This document shows positions 6,589-13,135 of a DNA stretch of 17,840 bases, one piece after another. Every line of letters begins with the position of its first letter. Within the stretch, counting starts at the first letter, position 1. Source of the DNA: an uncultured Oscillospiraceae bacterium (GTDB taxonomy: Bacteria > Bacillota > Clostridia > Oscillospirales > Oscillospiraceae); contig CAJUAC010000060.1 in assembly GCA_910583885.1 (NCBI GenBank), positions 1-17,840 of the forward strand, read 5' to 3'. Below the pieces are notes generated by a model that did not search any database, had not been told where the DNA came from, and saw only the letters and a program-made list of their open reading frames with translations. Position numbers and translations under genes: made by a program.

Positions 6589-6617
6589 ATCATACCAGGA
6601 TATATATCACCTGTCAA
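6589..6617 (-). promoter_or_regulatory. Promoter of the padR operon with palindromic spacer
   Basis: On the minus strand TTGACA (6617-6612), 17 bases, TATGAT (6594-6589): a strong sigma-A promoter. The spacer holds the perfect palindrome GATATATATC (6599-6608), a plausible PadR operator because a dimer there would block RNA polymerase. The binding is inferred. Confidence 0.75.
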
Positions 6618-6760
6618 GGTATTTCCCAGGAAAATGTATTAATTTTTTATGAAGGCCACCGGTGTCCGCCTTGTCGGGACAGGTGTACCCGTGCTGGACG
6701 GCGTCCTGGGTGGGTCCCTGTCATCCCTCCTGGCGGGCCCCTCAGTTCCAGAAAGCCTGC

Positions 6761-6794
6761 GAGGCCCCCGGATCCTGTGGGATCCGGGGGCCTC
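6761..6794 (-). terminator. Long hairpin after the signalling operon
   Basis: Perfect 15-bp stem GAGGCCCCCGGATCC (6761-6775) / GGATCCGGGGGCCTC (6780-6794) with a four-base loop, 18 bases after the kinase stop. On neither strand is there a clean T tract, so it may end transcription weakly or protect the 3' end. The rest of 6618-6812 holds no gene that can be supported. Confidence 0.55.
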
Positions 6795-6812
6795 TGTCCA
6801 ACAATTCATCAA

Positions 6813-8084
6813 TTATCCTGGGAAGAGGGCTGCCCGCAGGAGGAAGCGGCCGTCCTTCCACTGGCTGCGCAGCAGCCCGCCGTACTTATCCACGACAGAG
6901 CGCACACTCCGCAGGCCCAGGCCATGCTCCCCCTCGCTGGGGACAGCGGGCAGGCCGCTGCTGTCATCGATTGCTACCGGCTGGGGGCAGGGGTTCTCTA
7001 CGCTGAGGGTCAACCGGCTGTTCTCTGTCATCTCCACTTTCAGTCTGATCCACCGCGCCCCCTCCGCAACGCCCCGGCAGGCGTGGACTGCGTTTTCCAG
7101 GGTGTTGGCCAGGAGGATGCATAGATCCATTTCCCCATAGGGCATCTGCGCCGGGATACACACATCCACCTCCACCCGGCAGCCAGCATCCTCCGCCTGG
7201 GAGAGGTACCCCGCCAGGACGGCGTTGATGGCAGCGTGGGGGCACCAGACTGTCTGGGAGAGTGTAACCAGCTTCCCGCCCAGCTCCTGGATATACTGCT
7301 GGGCCCCGGCGCTGTCGCCCTGCTGGAGCATCCCCTCCAGGGCGACCAGGTGGTGGCGCATGTCGTGCCGGTAGATCCGCCCCATCTCCACCTTCTGGCA
7401 GATGGCGCTGTAATCCCTGCGCTGGAGCTCGATCTGCTGGCTGCTCTCAAACACCTGGATCTGCCGCCACAGGGAGTGGAAGATCGTCAGGTAGGTGAGC
7501 GGCATGAGCAGGAGCACCAGGAGGATACGGATCAGGCCGGCCAGATCCGGCATAGGGGTGCCTACCGGCACGCTGGTGAACATAATCAGCAGATAGTAGG
7601 TCCCGCCGATAGCCGCAAACAGCCACCACCCCCTGCCCATCTTGCGCTGGAGCTCAAGGAATGGGCGGCGCAGATATTTCCAGAACAAAAACTCCGCCAA
7701 TGGGAACACCAGCAGCCGGCTGACCAGCATTACCAGATAGGTATCACCGGCTATCCTGTCCAGGAAGTTTGTGACTTGCAGCAGCCAGAAGCAGACCGTG
7801 TCCGTCAGGCAGAAGAGGAAGACATACCGCCCATCCCTGTACTTGGAGAGCACCAAAAACAGGATAAACGTGGGGATGGTACAGGTGAAAAAAGCAATGC
7901 CCATGATGATGCCGTGGCCCTTCCAAAGCATCGCCATCATGTTGAACACCAGCATCCCCACCGCACCGGTAAACCCGAACAGCAGGGTGGAGCGCCAGGA
8001 GTAGCGCGGCTCAAAGAGCAGCAGCATCAGGGCAACAATATGGATCATGGACCACAAAAACGAAATATCCCGGAAAACAGTCAT
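6813..8084 (-). CDS. AgrC-type GHKL sensor histidine kinase
   Basis: 423-aa membrane sensor kinase. The N-terminal half has about six or seven hydrophobic segments (from residue 8 to about 203). The H-box is IYRHDMRHHL with phospho-acceptor His240, followed by the ATPase domain with N-box LANTLENAVHA (327-335) and G-box GEHGLGLRSVRSVVDKYGG (385-403). This is the HPK10/AgrC-ComD class, which normally responds to peptides and phosphorylates a LytTR-type regulator. No LytTR gene is in the window; the upstream gene in the same operon is a REC-GGDEF protein, which could be the partner. The ATG at 8084 has AGGGGGAT about 8 bases before it. A long hairpin follows the gene. Confidence 0.9.
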   Translation of the reverse strand: MTVFRDISFLWSMIHIVALMLLLFEPRYSWRSTLLFGFTGAVGMLVFNMMAMLWKGHGIIMGIAFFTCTIPTFILFLVLSKYRDGRYVFLFCLTDTVCFWLLQVTNFLDRIAGDTYLVMLVSRLLVFPLAEFLFWKYLRRPFLELQRKMGRGWWLFAAIGGTYYLLIMFTSVPVGTPMPDLAGLIRILLVLLLMPLTYLTIFHSLWRQIQVFESSQQIELQRRDYSAICQKVEMGRIYRHDMRHHLVALEGMLQQGDSAGAQQYIQELGGKLVTLSQTVWCPHAAINAVLAGYLSQAEDAGCRVEVDVCIPAQMPYGEMDLCILLANTLENAVHACRGVAEGARWIRLKVEMTENSRLTLSVENPCPQPVAIDDSSGLPAVPSEGEHGLGLRSVRSVVDKYGGLLRSQWKDGRFLLRAALFPG

Positions 8085-8140
8085 TACAGTATCCCCCTAA
8101 CCCCCGCCTGCGGGGCTGTCCGGCAGCGGTACGCAGCCAC

Positions 8141-9058
8141 TTACTTCTCCATCCACTGTTCCCTGTTTTCGCTGTACCAAACCACCTGGTTCCGGCCCAG
8201 CCGCTTGGCGTCATACAGCATGGTATCCGCCAGCTTCAGGCAGGTGTCGTAGTTGTCCCCCACCTTCGGCAGGAGGGTGACGCCTCCGACACTGATCGTC
8301 ACCCATTCACAGACCGGGGAGTTATGGCGGATGTGCATATCCTCCACCGCCTGCCGGACAGTCTTCATGAAGTTGAAGGCCGATTGCCCGTCATTGCCCA
8401 CAAAGACCGCCACAAACTCCTCCCCGCCGTAGCGGGCAAAGAGGTCCGTGGTGCGCTGGAAATAGGAGGATACCTTCCTGGCCACGGAGGCAATCACCTT
8501 ATCCCCCGCCGGATGCCCAAAGGTGTCATTATAGAGCTTAAATTTGTCAATATCAAACATGCACACCGACAGGGGCAGGCCAAAGCGGATCGCCTCCCGC
8601 CACCGCACAACACTCCCGCCCTCGTAGTGGCGCCGGTTTCCGACGCCCGTCAGGTCGTCCACCATCGCCTGCTGCTGGAAATGCGTCTGATAGTGGTAGA
8701 GCTGGATATGCGTATCCACACGCGCCTTGATAATCACCGGGCTGAAGGGCTTCGCCACATAGTCCACCGCCCCCATCAGCAGCCCCCGCTCCTCGTACTG
8801 GATATCCGCGAGGCTGGTGAGCAGGATGACCGGGATGTGCTTCGTCACCTCTGTCGCCTTCAGCTCCTTGAGCATCATGAAACCGTCCATACCCGGCATG
8901 ATGACATCCAGCAGGATCAGGGAGAAGCATCCATCCTTGGCAGCATCCAGGCCCTCCTCCGCACTCTGGCACACGGTCACACTGTAATCATCCTTCAAAA
9001 TCGAACACAGAAACTCGCCCTGGACCGGGCTGTCGTCAATCACCAAAATCTTATCCAT
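8141..9058 (-). CDS. Response regulator with GGDEF diguanylate cyclase output
   Basis: 305-aa PleD/WspR-like protein. Receiver domain 1-120: acidic pair D8/D9, phospho-acceptor Asp51 (LILLDVIMPGMDG), Thr81 and Lys103 (VAKPFSP). Diguanylate cyclase domain about 130-300: DDLTGVGNRR, CMFDIDKFKLYND with the metal Asp, and active site GGEEF at 211-215. RTTD at 202-205, five residues before GGEEF, is an intact inhibitory I-site, so product feedback by c-di-GMP is expected. All catalytic positions seen are present, so it should make c-di-GMP. The ATG at 9058 has AAAGGTG about 7 bases upstream. It lies 62 bases after the PAS protein gene and 56 before the kinase gene, in one apparent operon. Confidence 0.93.
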   Translation of the reverse strand: MDKILVIDDSPVQGEFLCSILKDDYSVTVCQSAEEGLDAAKDGCFSLILLDVIMPGMDGFMMLKELKATEVTKHIPVILLTSLADIQYEERGLLMGAVDYVAKPFSPVIIKARVDTHIQLYHYQTHFQQQAMVDDLTGVGNRRHYEGGSVVRWREAIRFGLPLSVCMFDIDKFKLYNDTFGHPAGDKVIASVARKVSSYFQRTTDLFARYGGEEFVAVFVGNDGQSAFNFMKTVRQAVEDMHIRHNSPVCEWVTISVGGVTLLPKVGDNYDTCLKLADTMLYDAKRLGRNQVVWYSENREQWMEK

Positions 9059-9120
9059 GACGTTTCACCTTTCGTCCTCTTTATATACATTTCTCATGTC
9101 CTGCACGGAAAAGGCCCGTG

Positions 9121-11079
9121 TCAGCCGCCCGCCGCCTCACCGGGCCTGCGGACGTTGGCAGTGATATCCTGGGCGACATACACCACGGTTTTCGGCAGCT
9201 CATCCTCCCCCGTCCGGGCCAGCACGGCGGTAGCCCGGATCCAGCCGTAGGTATCCGCATTCGGGTCATCGGGCAGCTTGCGGTACTCCACCGCTACATA
9301 GGGCTTCCACCACCGCAGGGTCTGCCGCAGGTTCTTGACATTCATCACCTTCAGGTATTCCTCCCGGTCATCCGGGTGGATAAAATGGTTGGCGTAGATT
9401 TGCAGCGCTGCGGTACAGTTGACCTCCTCGCCCAATACGTCCTCCACCCGCCGCAGCTGGGTGACGGCACGGAAGGTGTCCTTTTCCACATTGATATAAT
9501 ATGTAGAGAAAAACAGGTGGCTGAGGCTGCTGATGATATCGGCCCGGTCTGCCAGGGCCTGGAGCCTGGATTCCTCCTGCCGCTTCTCCCGGGTGATCTC
9601 CTGGCCCAGGATATTGACCATCACCTGCCCCCCCTGCCGGGAGTAGAGCACATGCAGCTCAATCCAACGCACCTGCTCCCCCCGCAGGCGGTACTGGCAG
9701 ACATCATCCGCGTAGTCCTCCACACCCGCAGCCCGTTCCCGCAGATGCTCCAGGGAGAGCATCGACCGGAAGACCTCCCGGTCGTCCGGGTGGACGTAGG
9801 TGGAGATCGCATTCTGGATATAGGCGGCGTAGTCGCCCAGCAGGATATTTTCCGGCCCGGCGGCACGGGTGAGGTCCACCCGTTCGCACTGGCCGCTCTC
9901 CAGATGGACTGTGTTCATCATCCGGAAACGGGACTTGAGGATCGCCGCCATCTGCATATCCCGCTGGGTATGGGCCAGCTCCCGGCGCGTCCGTTCATCC
10001 ACATCCTGGAGGGCCAGTACGGTATAGCTCCTTGAGGGGAGATCCCGGCCAAAATAGGCGGTCGCAGAGATATAGCTGTAGCCCTCCCCGTCCCGCCACT
10101 GGCACAGGAGCTCTGTCTTCTGCTGGCCCTCCTCCTTCGCCCGGCGCAGCCCCTCCAGGGAGAAACACCGCTCAAACTCGGCCTGGTACGCCTCATGAAG
10201 CCGGTCCTTGATCTGGGTGCGCATCAGCGTTTCCCAGCTCTCCGCCGCCAGCCGCCCGCACATCTGCCCATCCACCCGGATAGCCTCGGCGGTACCGGCG
10301 GCAAGGTCGATGGTATAGATGTTGAAATTGCGCTCACCCAGGCTACGGATCAGCTCCTGGCCCCGGACTGTGAGGCCCTCCCGCTCCAGCCCATCCCGCA
10401 GGATATCATGGATATCCTTGACACAGATGAGGGCGCTGCCGCTGCCGCCGGCGGGATCCGGCACAACCTCCATGAGGTTCCAGCGGAAGCCGTCCCCCGC
10501 CCAGCAGCGGTAGACCATGGCCAGCGTCCGCTGCTGCCCCGGCCGGCAGGCGGTACGCAGCTGCTCAAGCTGGGTAAAGGCGGAGAAATGTTCCTTGTCG
10601 CCGGGATAGATGGCGCTGCTCCCGGCGAACTCCGCCAGCTGCCCGGACAGGGTACCCTCCTTGGGCTCCCAGCCCTCGGGGTCTGACTTCAGCACATCAA
10701 AGCTGTCACGGTCCAGGTCGGCGTAAAGGATTTTCCGGTATGTATACCCGCCGCTGCCCATGCGGGGGGCGACGGTGAGGACGAAAGCCGGGATGCTTCC
10801 CTCCCACAGCGTCCGGGTGGCGGTGATATCAACCACCCCACCATAGGGGTCGTTGTAGCTGACAGAACGGCTCTCCTGCCGGTCCCCGATGGTCAGCAGC
10901 GGGCAGCAGGCACAGGACCCGGCCCAGACCTCGTAGCAGGCGGTTCCCAGGCGCACCTCCGGCGAGACCTCCTGCACCCGTTTGTTAAAATAGAGGAGCC
11001 TCCGGTCCTCCTCCCGAATGACGTAGACGCCGGTTTCCGGCATGGCGTTCAGGATTTTTTCGTAATCTTTGCTTTCCAA
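9121..11079 (-). CDS. Multi-PAS sensor protein without output domain, TTG start
   Basis: 652-aa soluble protein built of about five PAS-like modules (about 1-105, 112-225, 245-365, 380-497, 515-641). The later ones show the HPDDRE signature (430-435 and 568-573) and end in a QDV/QEIT/QDIT strand with a following coiled linker. The first module carries a Cys cluster (C48, C56, C58, C59: CYEVWAGSCACCPLL) that could bind metal or sense redox. Relatives with these modules in Clostridia often continue into a histidine kinase or GGDEF/EAL domain; this one stops with a short RRPGEAAGG tail right after the last PAS strand. The output is therefore either in trans, most likely the adjacent REC-GGDEF protein, or lost. 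TTG at 11079 has GGGGAGGG 7-8 bases upstream and matches the module start. Confidence 0.85.
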   Translation of the reverse strand: MESKDYEKILNAMPETGVYVIREEDRRLLYFNKRVQEVSPEVRLGTACYEVWAGSCACCPLLTIGDRQESRSVSYNDPYGGVVDITATRTLWEGSIPAFVLTVAPRMGSGGYTYRKILYADLDRDSFDVLKSDPEGWEPKEGTLSGQLAEFAGSSAIYPGDKEHFSAFTQLEQLRTACRPGQQRTLAMVYRCWAGDGFRWNLMEVVPDPAGGSGSALICVKDIHDILRDGLEREGLTVRGQELIRSLGERNFNIYTIDLAAGTAEAIRVDGQMCGRLAAESWETLMRTQIKDRLHEAYQAEFERCFSLEGLRRAKEEGQQKTELLCQWRDGEGYSYISATAYFGRDLPSRSYTVLALQDVDERTRRELAHTQRDMQMAAILKSRFRMMNTVHLESGQCERVDLTRAAGPENILLGDYAAYIQNAISTYVHPDDREVFRSMLSLEHLRERAAGVEDYADDVCQYRLRGEQVRWIELHVLYSRQGGQVMVNILGQEITREKRQEESRLQALADRADIISSLSHLFFSTYYINVEKDTFRAVTQLRRVEDVLGEEVNCTAALQIYANHFIHPDDREEYLKVMNVKNLRQTLRWWKPYVAVEYRKLPDDPNADTYGWIRATAVLARTGEDELPKTVVYVAQDITANVRRPGEAAGG

Positions 11080-11151
11080 GCGCTATCCCTCCCCATGGCG
11101 CAGCCGGGGGACGTCTCCCCGGCCCATTCTGGTTGGCACATAAGTTTCGTC

Positions 11152-11180
11152 ATTATAGCACAAAAGAAATCGAAAATCAA
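11152..11180 (-). promoter_or_regulatory. Promoter of the PAS/GGDEF/GHKL operon
   Basis: On the minus strand TTGATT (11180-11175), 17 bases, TATAAT (11157-11152) with extended -10 TGC. Transcription would start near 11145. The leader of about 65 nt has a hairpin (GCCGGGG / CCCCGGC, about 11103-11122) just before the ribosome site. Apart from this promoter and leader, 11080-11254 shows no gene. Confidence 0.8.
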
Positions 11181-11254
11181 TCCATAAATAGGGACTAGCG
11201 GAAATTTTTGCACTATAGGAGGGATTACTGGGCCGCAGCCCGGATGCCTGGATG

Positions 11255-12067
11255 CTACTGCCGCCGCTTGAAAAGGCAGTAGTCCCTGCCCGTGTCTGGG
11301 GAGATGCAGATCATGCGCCCCAGGGGGGCCTGGAGCGCCAGCCCGCCCCTGCCCTGCTGCTCCTGCCGGTTCATCTGGACGGCATACTCCGGCAGCTCCG
11401 CCCAGATGGCATTCATCAGCGCCGCCCTGCCGATGACCGCCCCATCCCACTCCGGGCGCGTCTGCATCAGCTCGTAGAGGGGGACGCTGCTCAGCTGTGC
11501 GGGGAAAAATATGTAGCCTCTGGATTGGTGGATGCCTCCGGCCTCGTCGACCGGCAGATGCCTGCCCAGCCGCTCTGCCCAGCTGGACAGCTCGGCGGAC
11601 CAGATGGGGTAGCAGGCGGCGAGGAGCTCCTCGCACTGGTCGGTTTCCATCCAGTAAATGCCGTTTGCCAGAACCCAGTGGCGCGTGGTGTGCCCGGCGG
11701 GCGTGTGGTACGGGACAGGGTAAGCGCCAAAATATTCCGGGTTGAACTCGGCGGCAAACAGTGCAAGATCCAGAAGCGGCTGCTCCAGGGGCAGGCCGTT
11801 TTTTTGCAGGTATTTGCTGACCTCGTATTTCACCACCCGCCAGCCGCCCGCGTCGGCCTCCATGGGGAACAGCCAAAGGCCGGCGGCACGGCGCCCATAG
11901 GCCCTGGCGGCCTGCGATATGACCGGGGTGTCCGTGACCGCATAGTATTCCCGGGCAAGCCCTTCATTTTCGTACTTCGCCGCCAGATAGCACACACCGG
12001 GGCATAGCTGCTCTGTTATGACGATAGGGCCAAGCTCAGCCTCCAGGGCATCCAGGTAATCCTCCAT
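11255..12067 (-). CDS. Uncharacterised 270-aa protein
   Basis: I do not recognise this protein. It is soluble (no signal or membrane segment) and rich in aromatic residues and Trp, with recurring features of a globular mixed alpha/beta protein: EQLCPGVCYLAAKYENEGL, GLWLFPMEADAGGWRV, GHTTRHWVLANGIYWMETDQ, and GYIFFPAQ. Cys/His residues are scattered and no catalytic motif stands out. The ATG at 12067 has AAGGAG 10 bases upstream and a separate promoter, so it is a monocistronic unit divergent from the XRE regulator gene. Codon use and GC match the chromosomal genes rather than the AT-rich patch beside it. It is confidently coding, without a function. Confidence 0.8.
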   Translation of the reverse strand: MEDYLDALEAELGPIVITEQLCPGVCYLAAKYENEGLAREYYAVTDTPVISQAARAYGRRAAGLWLFPMEADAGGWRVVKYEVSKYLQKNGLPLEQPLLDLALFAAEFNPEYFGAYPVPYHTPAGHTTRHWVLANGIYWMETDQCEELLAACYPIWSAELSSWAERLGRHLPVDEAGGIHQSRGYIFFPAQLSSVPLYELMQTRPEWDGAVIGRAALMNAIWAELPEYAVQMNRQEQQGRGGLALQAPLGRMICISPDTGRDYCLFKRRQ

Positions 12068-12133
12068 GGTATATCCGCTCCTTTTCTTATATGTGTAACT
12101 TCTTGCACAAGACTTTCTATATCTTCCTTATCC

Positions 12134-12163
12134 ATTCTAACAAGGGTACACTATTGTTGTCAA
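12134..12163 (-). promoter_or_regulatory. Promoter of the 270-aa protein gene
   Basis: On the minus strand TTGACA (12163-12158), 18 bases, TAGAAT (12139-12134). It lies in the 120-base divergent gap with the XRE gene, whose product could bind here; no clear operator was found. Confidence 0.6.
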
Positions 12164-12187
12164 ATCCTTTTTAATGGAGTTGCTTTT

Positions 12188-12424
12188 ATGGATAGATATG
12201 GCACAATCAAAATCAATTTGGCAAAACTTATTGAAGAAAGCGGAATTAGTAAAAACAAACTCAGTCAACGAGCGGAAATGCAGAGGACACAACTTAACAA
12301 ATACTATAACAATAAAATTACCCGTTTGGATATAGATGTATTGGCAAGGTTGTGTACCGTTTTTGATTGTAAGATCTGTGATCTATTGGAATTTGTTCCT
12401 CCAAAAATAAGCGAAGACGAATAG
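12188..12424 (+). CDS. Small XRE/Cro-type helix-turn-helix regulator
   Basis: 78-aa DNA-binding protein, almost entirely one HTH domain: INLAKLIEESGISKNKLSQRAEM is the first helices and turn, RTQLNKYYNNKITRLDIDVL the recognition part, and ARLCTVFDCKICDLLEFVPP the closing helices. This is the HTH_26 type common on mobile elements and in small stand-alone repressors. The ATG at 12188 has GGAG about 9 bases upstream. The gene is much AT-richer than the 270-aa gene next to it, a sign of transfer. A frameshifted ribbon-helix-helix gene lies 57 bases downstream on the same strand. Confidence 0.9.
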   Translation: MDRYGTIKINLAKLIEESGISKNKLSQRAEMQRTQLNKYYNNKITRLDIDVLARLCTVFDCKICDLLEFVPPKISEDE

Positions 12425-12481
12425 CCCACATGGGAGAAATCTAATTGTGAACACATGCCAGCATATATATTGAGGTGCTTT

Positions 12482-12686
12482 ATGAGTAGTGAACATCTAG
12501 TGATAAAATCAAAACGCCCAAGGGGATGATGGTTACAAAGTATTTTCTATCCGTATTAAAGAAGAACTTGTGATGTGGATGGACGATATTGCAGCTCAAA
12601 CGGGCCGTAGTAGGAACGAATTAATCAGCACTTTTATAGAATATGCGTTGGACAGGTGTATCGTTGAGACTACCACCGAAGAATAA
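12482..12686 (+). pseudogene. Ribbon-helix-helix (CopG/Arc-type) protein gene broken by a frameshift
   Basis: The ATG at 12482, with GAGGTG just upstream, opens a frame reading MSSEHLVIKSKRPRG that stops after 15 codons at 12527. The continuation is in another frame from the G-run on: DDGYKVFSIRIKEELVMW, then MDDIAAQTGRSRNELISTFI and EYALDRCIVETTTEE, ending at TAA 12684-12686. Together they make a standard small RHH regulator (beta strand KVFSIRIK, helix, GRSRNELI turn). Frames are joined if two bases are added to, or one removed from, the GGGG run at 12521-12524. No start codon precedes the second part in its own frame. It is a decayed gene, a slippage-controlled gene, or an assembly error. 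Confidence 0.75.
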
Positions 12687-12714
12687 TTCATAATATGGAC
12701 AACACGCAAACACG

Positions 12715-12759
12715 CAAAAAATAAATGCGGATGTATCTAATACGTAGATACTCCGCATT
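12715..12759 (-). terminator. Hairpin with minus-strand T tract
   Basis: AATGCGGATGTATCTA (12724-12739) and TAGATACTCCGCATT (12745-12759) pair over 15 bp with a single bulge. On the minus strand the tail is TTTATTTTTTGCG, a good terminator; on the plus strand the tail is poor. It closes the left side of the toxin array and would stop minus-strand transcripts leaving it. It may also serve the RHH gene weakly. Confidence 0.65.
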
Positions 12760-12824
12760 CATTATAAAGCAGAATAACCCGGGGGATGACTCCATGGTGA
12801 GTTGCCCTCCGGGTTAACAATATG

Positions 12825-12853
12825 TTGCATTTTCCCCGATGCTGTGATATGCT
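12825..12853 (+). promoter_or_regulatory. Toxin promoter, copy 1
   Basis: TTGCAT (12825-12830), 17 bases, TATGCT (12848-12853), with extended -10 TG two bases before. Start expected near 12860. The transcript would open with the small hairpin GAAAGC-TTT-GCTTTC (12862-12876), the kind of 5' stem that stabilises type I toxin mRNAs. Confidence 0.75.
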
Positions 12854-12877
12854 GGAAACAGGAAAGCTTTGCTTTCA

Positions 12878-12961
12878 GCGCTGCCAGTAACGGTAGGCGG
12901 TTGGCCCTCCTGACAGGGGGCAGCTTCTTGCCCCCTATTCTTACGAAAGGGGGGCTGCCCA
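12878..12961 (+). promoter_or_regulatory. Toxin mRNA leader with switchable ribosome-site pairing, copy 1
   Basis: The Shine-Dalgarno run AAAGGGGGG (12946-12954) ends 7 bases before the ATG. TGCCCCC (12929-12935) can pair either with the upstream GGGGGCA (12916-12922), leaving the ribosome site free, or with GGGGGGC at the site itself, hiding it. Further upstream GCGCTGCC (12878-12885) and GGTAGGCGGTTGGCCC (12892-12907) are complementary to the mRNA 3' region at 13099-13122. The same elements recur 384 bases on in copy 2. Confidence 0.65.
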
Positions 12962-13048
12962 ATGGTTACATATAGTGAACTCTTTCAGTACACTCTTGTT
13001 ATCATCGGCATAATCGGCCTCTTTATTGCGGCCTATAAAAAGAAGTAA
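12962..13048 (+). CDS. Holin-like type I toxin-type peptide, copy 1 (28 aa)
   Basis: 28-residue peptide beginning MVTYSELFQY, then one hydrophobic membrane span (about residues 11-24, LVIIGIIGLFIAA) and ending YKKK. This matches the architecture of the putative holin-like toxins of Firmicutes (Hol-Tox; TxpA/BsrG-like type I toxins): short polar start, single span, positive C-terminus. Such peptides insert in the cell's own membrane when their antisense RNA fails. The ribosome site is very strong but can be hidden by the leader. The stop codon lies in the hairpin stem 13040-13085. The antisense RNA overlaps the last codons and the 3' region. The near-identical second copy, with only conservative or single changes, supports real coding. 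Confidence 0.8.
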   Translation: MVTYSELFQYTLVIIGIIGLFIAAYKKK

Positions 13049-13129
13049 CCGCCCATCCTGTCCCCACAGTCGGCGGTTACTTCTTGTAACTCAGTGAGGG
13101 GCTAACCATCTACCGGCAGCGCCCTTTCT
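13034..13129 (-). ncRNA. Antisense antitoxin RNA candidate, copy 1 (about 95 nt)
   Basis: Bounded by a consensus minus-strand promoter (13164-13136) and a 14-bp terminator with TTTTT ending inside the toxin gene near 13034-13037. It is complementary to the toxin mRNA 3' region and last codons, the RatA-type arrangement. Its first part (GGGCGCTGCCGGTAGATGGTTAGCCCC) copies the toxin mRNA leader, so it could compete with that leader for the mRNA 3' end. There is no sensible open frame in it. Start and end are predicted from the promoter and terminator, not measured. Confidence 0.7.
13037..13085 (-). terminator. Terminator of the antisense RNA, copy 1
   Basis: GGCGGTTACTTCTT (13072-13085) pairs with AAGAAGTAACCGCC (13040-13053), a 14-bp perfect stem. 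On the minus strand TTTTT follows. The 18-base loop holds an inner CTGT-CCCC-ACAG hairpin (13058-13069), giving a C-loop in the mRNA and a G-loop in the antisense RNA. The plus strand has no T tract here. The plus transcript may instead end after GGGGC/GCGCCC at about 13098-13130, where TTTCTATTTCT follows. Confidence 0.8.
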
Positions 13130-13135
13130 ATTTCT

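Noticed and set aside
8085..8140. GC-rich inverted repeat between the REC-GGDEF and kinase genes as a terminator
   Set aside because: The stem CCCCGC/GCGGGG has a two-base loop and no T tract, so it does not separate the two genes convincingly.
7236..8252. 338-codon plus-strand frame opposite the GHKL kinase
   Set aside because: His/Gln/Pro-rich shadow of a well-supported kinase gene, without a start signal.
9118..10035. 305-codon plus-strand frame opposite the PAS gene
   Set aside because: Shadow frame; the minus strand shows clear PAS signatures and a ribosome site.
12762..12962. 66-codon minus-strand frame across the left end of the toxin array
   Set aside because: No ribosome site, and it is the antisense of the toxin promoter and leader; its similarity to the lipoprotein tail only reflects the DNA repeat.
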